63,214 nt of DNA from Motilimonas sp. E26 (GTDB lineage Bacteria; Pseudomonadota; Gammaproteobacteria; Enterobacterales; CBDFNC01): the NCBI RefSeq assembly GCF_021278025.1, contig NZ_JAIBHJ010000023.1, positions 1 to 63,214 of the forward strand, written 5' to 3'. The stretch's first letter is position 1; every line of letters starts with the position of its first letter. The position numbers and the translations under genes are program-made. Positions 61,870-63,214 of the stretch are shown piece by piece. The notes beneath the pieces are model-generated. The model searched no databases. It worked only from the letters and a program-made list of their open reading frames with translations, and was not told the DNA's origin.

Positions 61870-62844
61870 ATGAAATTAACAAAAATTGCTCTGTTTGTCG
61901 GTGCGGCAACTTTAGCCCTTGTAGGCTGTGGTGGCGGTGGCAGCGATCCTGTTAACGAAGATAAAGAATACATTGCTATTGATAACTACTTGAATCGTGC
62001 ACAAGTCACTTTGACTTGTACTGATGATACAAATAGTCCATACACTGCAATTACTGGTGCTAATGGTAAAGCATCATTCCCAGCTACTGTCGTTCCTGAG
62101 AATTGTACTACTGTTGTGATGGGCATTGATGGCACTGTAGATATTGATGAGCCTAACACCCCATGGGTTGGTACGCTAAAAGCACCTAAAGGCAAAACAG
62201 TAGCTAATGCTTTCACGACTGCTTATGTTCTTTACCAAGAAGCAGGTGTGCCTGAAAACGAAATTGTTGATGCAATTATTGCAGCTCTTGACCCTACTGG
62301 CGATATTGGTTTGACAGCTGATACCTTATTTGCTGATTTTGGTAGCAATGCAGGCAATCAAAAAAACAAAAAGTTGTTAAAACTAGCTAATGCAACTTAC
62401 CACGCAATGGCTTCAGTTTTAGCGCAAAACCCTAGCGATTCGCTTACAGCGCTTAAAAATGCTGCAGTAAAAGTTGGTGCAATTGTATCTGACGAGATTA
62501 AAAAAGCTGAAGCTGCAGGAATTGATCTTGATACAGTTAAAGTTGTGGTAACTGTCAAAGTTAATGCCGATGGCAGTGTTGATGCTGAGGGCAAAACTGA
62601 AGATTTAGGTACTCAGCCAACAGTTGCACCAACAGTTGAACCAACAGTTACGCCAACAGTTGAGCCAACAGTTGAGCCAACAGTTGAGCCAACAGTTACG
62701 CCAACAGTTACGCCAACAGTTGAGCCAACAGTTACGCCAACAGTTACGCCAACAGTTACGCCAACAGTTGCGCCAACTCCAACACCTGCTCCAGGCACTG
62801 GTACAGGTACTGGTACTGACGGTGGCGGCGGTACTGGCGCTTAA
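61870..62844 (+). CDS. Surface lipoprotein with proline-threonine repeat tail
   Basis: A 324-aa lipoprotein: a signal peptide with lipobox LVGC (Cys20), then Gly4-Ser. Residues 25-245 form an unrecognised globular domain with two cysteines in TLTCTDD and PENCTTV, likely a disulfide. A 52-residue tail of repeated P-T-V-[EATP] follows (residues about 250-301), ending in a Gly/Thr-rich stretch. The ATG at 61870, with GAGG 5 nt upstream, is chosen over an open frame from 61669. It probably spans the periplasm or projects from the surface. The function is unknown; it is not obviously part of the glycan pathway. Confidence 0.82.
   Translation: MKLTKIALFVGAATLALVGCGGGGSDPVNEDKEYIAIDNYLNRAQVTLTCTDDTNSPYTAITGANGKASFPATVVPENCTTVVMGIDGTVDIDEPNTPWVGTLKAPKGKTVANAFTTAYVLYQEAGVPENEIVDAIIAALDPTGDIGLTADTLFADFGSNAGNQKNKKLLKLANATYHAMASVLAQNPSDSLTALKNAAVKVGAIVSDEIKKAEAAGIDLDTVKVVVTVKVNADGSVDAEGKTEDLGTQPTVAPTVEPTVTPTVEPTVEPTVEPTVTPTVTPTVEPTVTPTVTPTVTPTVAPTPTPAPGTGTGTGTDGGGGTGA
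62617..62772 (+). repeat. 13 tandem copies of a 12-bp repeat
   Basis: The unit CCAACAGTTNNN repeats 13 times without interruption (third-codon triplet ACG, GAG, GAA, GCA or GCG), encoding Pro-Thr-Val-x. Copy-number change keeps the frame and would vary tail length by four residues. Confidence 0.95.
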
Positions 62845-62873
62845 TTTAAACTAGCTATCTAGTTTTGGTAATG

Positions 62874-62897
62874 ATGGCCCCTTGCGGGCCATTTTTT
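62874..62897 (+). terminator. Intrinsic terminator after the lipoprotein gene
   Basis: The stem ATGGCCC / GGGCCAT with a 5-nt loop (CTTGC) is followed by a T-run. It lies 29 nt past the stop. Confidence 0.9.
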
Positions 62898-63005
62898 ATG
62901 CGTATTGGAAATTAGTTTGTTGTTTTGTGTGAGATTCGCGCTGGTTTGGTAAAAAAAACTGGACTCATTTATCGCAAATACGTAGACTTCGCAGCGCTAA
63001 CATTT

Positions 63006-63082
63006 GCACCCGTAGCTCAGCTGGATAGAGCGTTGCCCTCCGGAGGCAAAGGTCACAGGTTCGACTCCTGTCGGGTGCGCCA
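63006..63082 (+). tRNA. tRNA-Arg (anticodon CCG)
   Basis: A 77-nt tRNA: acceptor GCACCCG / CGGGTGC, D-arm with GCTCAGCTGGATAGAGC, anticodon stem TTGCC / GGCAA with loop CTCCGGA (anticodon CCG), T-arm GGTTCGACTCC and an encoded CCA end. Confidence 0.97.
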
Positions 63083-63121
63083 CGTTAGCAAATAGTCATA
63101 TTGCATTTTCATGCAGCAGCG

Positions 63122-63160
63122 GCGGATGTAGCTCAGTTGTAAGCGCTCAATTCTCCGCAT
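63122..63160 (+). pseudogene. Truncated tRNA-like 5' half
   Basis: GCGGATGTAGCTCAGTTG is a normal tRNA acceptor/D-arm start, but the D-loop lacks the usual GGTAGAGC and the sequence diverges after about 40 nt, with no matching 3' half in the window. It is probably a decayed tRNA, or the edge of an integrated element using a tRNA as attachment site. Confidence 0.5.
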
Positions 63161-63214
63161 TGTTCCTAATTTAATCTGGGCCTTGATAATGACTCCGTCA
63201 TTACTTATCGAGGT

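Noticed and set aside
62613-62798. Minus-strand open frame of Val/Gly/Thr repeats opposite the lipoprotein tail
   Set aside because: It is the antisense reading of the 12-bp tandem repeat, which has no stop in several frames. It has no ribosome site and no independent support.
62624-62854. Plus-strand Gln/Leu-rich frame (QQLRQQLS repeats)
   Set aside because: Another frame of the same tandem repeat. The lipoprotein frame has a signal peptide, lipobox and ribosome site.
1-63214. CRISPR arrays, cas genes, toxin-antitoxin or phage-defence genes
   Set aside because: No regularly spaced repeats or recognisable defence proteins were found. The only tandem array is the in-frame repeat of the lipoprotein.

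Overview
The window looks like a surface-polysaccharide and cell-surface island of a marine gammaproteobacterium, probably Alteromonadales (Pseudoalteromonas, Shewanella or Agarivorans-like). The basis is moderate-to-low GC, the RfaH/ops regulation, the OtnA/OtnB-like export genes and the family mix. This is inference, because no ribosomal or housekeeping marker is present apart from one tRNA-Arg.

Region 1 (142-14713, all minus strand). From the right come rfbA-rfbC-rfbB (dTDP-sugar synthesis, no rfbD seen) and wzm (membrane half of an ABC O-polysaccharide exporter). After a hairpin terminator follows a complete type II secretion operon in the order gspE-F-G-H-I-J-K-L-M-(short GspC/XpsN-like)-gspD, then an OafA-type acyltransferase. 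This gene order is that of the Xanthomonas xps operon, and GspD carries its own lipobox.

Region 2 (14714-17065). A long intergenic region holds a 147-bp MITE-like element, a spaced inverted repeat, a sigma70-type promoter and a leader packed with palindromes, including an A9T9 tract. It precedes a highly expressed-looking, cysteine-free 490-aa secreted protein that I call an S-layer (A-layer/VapA-like) subunit, followed by a strong terminator. The secretion operon, the S-layer gene, a Wzt-type ATPase directly downstream and an O-polysaccharide cluster fit the Aeromonas A-layer logic: a dedicated T2SS exports the subunit, and ABC-exported O-polysaccharide tethers it.

Region 3 (17114-28206). 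This holds wzt, two sulfotransferase-like proteins, a fused glycosyltransferase, two more glycosyltransferases, and a QuiNAc-type initiation trio (4-reductase, PglC-like phosphosugar transferase, membrane 4,6-dehydratase). The likely product is a sulfated, ABC-exported O-polysaccharide.

Region 4 (28667-61667). A WecA-like initiator and rfaH are followed by a JUMPstart/ops element. Then come wzi, a large Wza/OtnA, wzz, a legionaminic-acid-type pathway (dehydratase, aminotransferase, 2-epimerase, synthase, acetyltransferase, PtmE-like nucleotidyltransferase, CMP transferase), an amidotransferase trio (WbpG/HisH/HisF-like), wzx, a CDP-6-deoxyhexose module, glycosyltransferases, wzy and a YjbH-like outer-membrane protein. 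This is a Wzy-dependent capsule or O-antigen locus. Decayed pieces lie between modules: an rfbB remnant, an IS1595-family mini-element and an IS66 remnant. Poly-G tracts lie inside wzx and one glycosyltransferase.

Region 5 (61870-63214). A lipoprotein with a 13-copy proline-threonine repeat, a terminator, tRNA-Arg(CCG) and what looks like a truncated tRNA copy.
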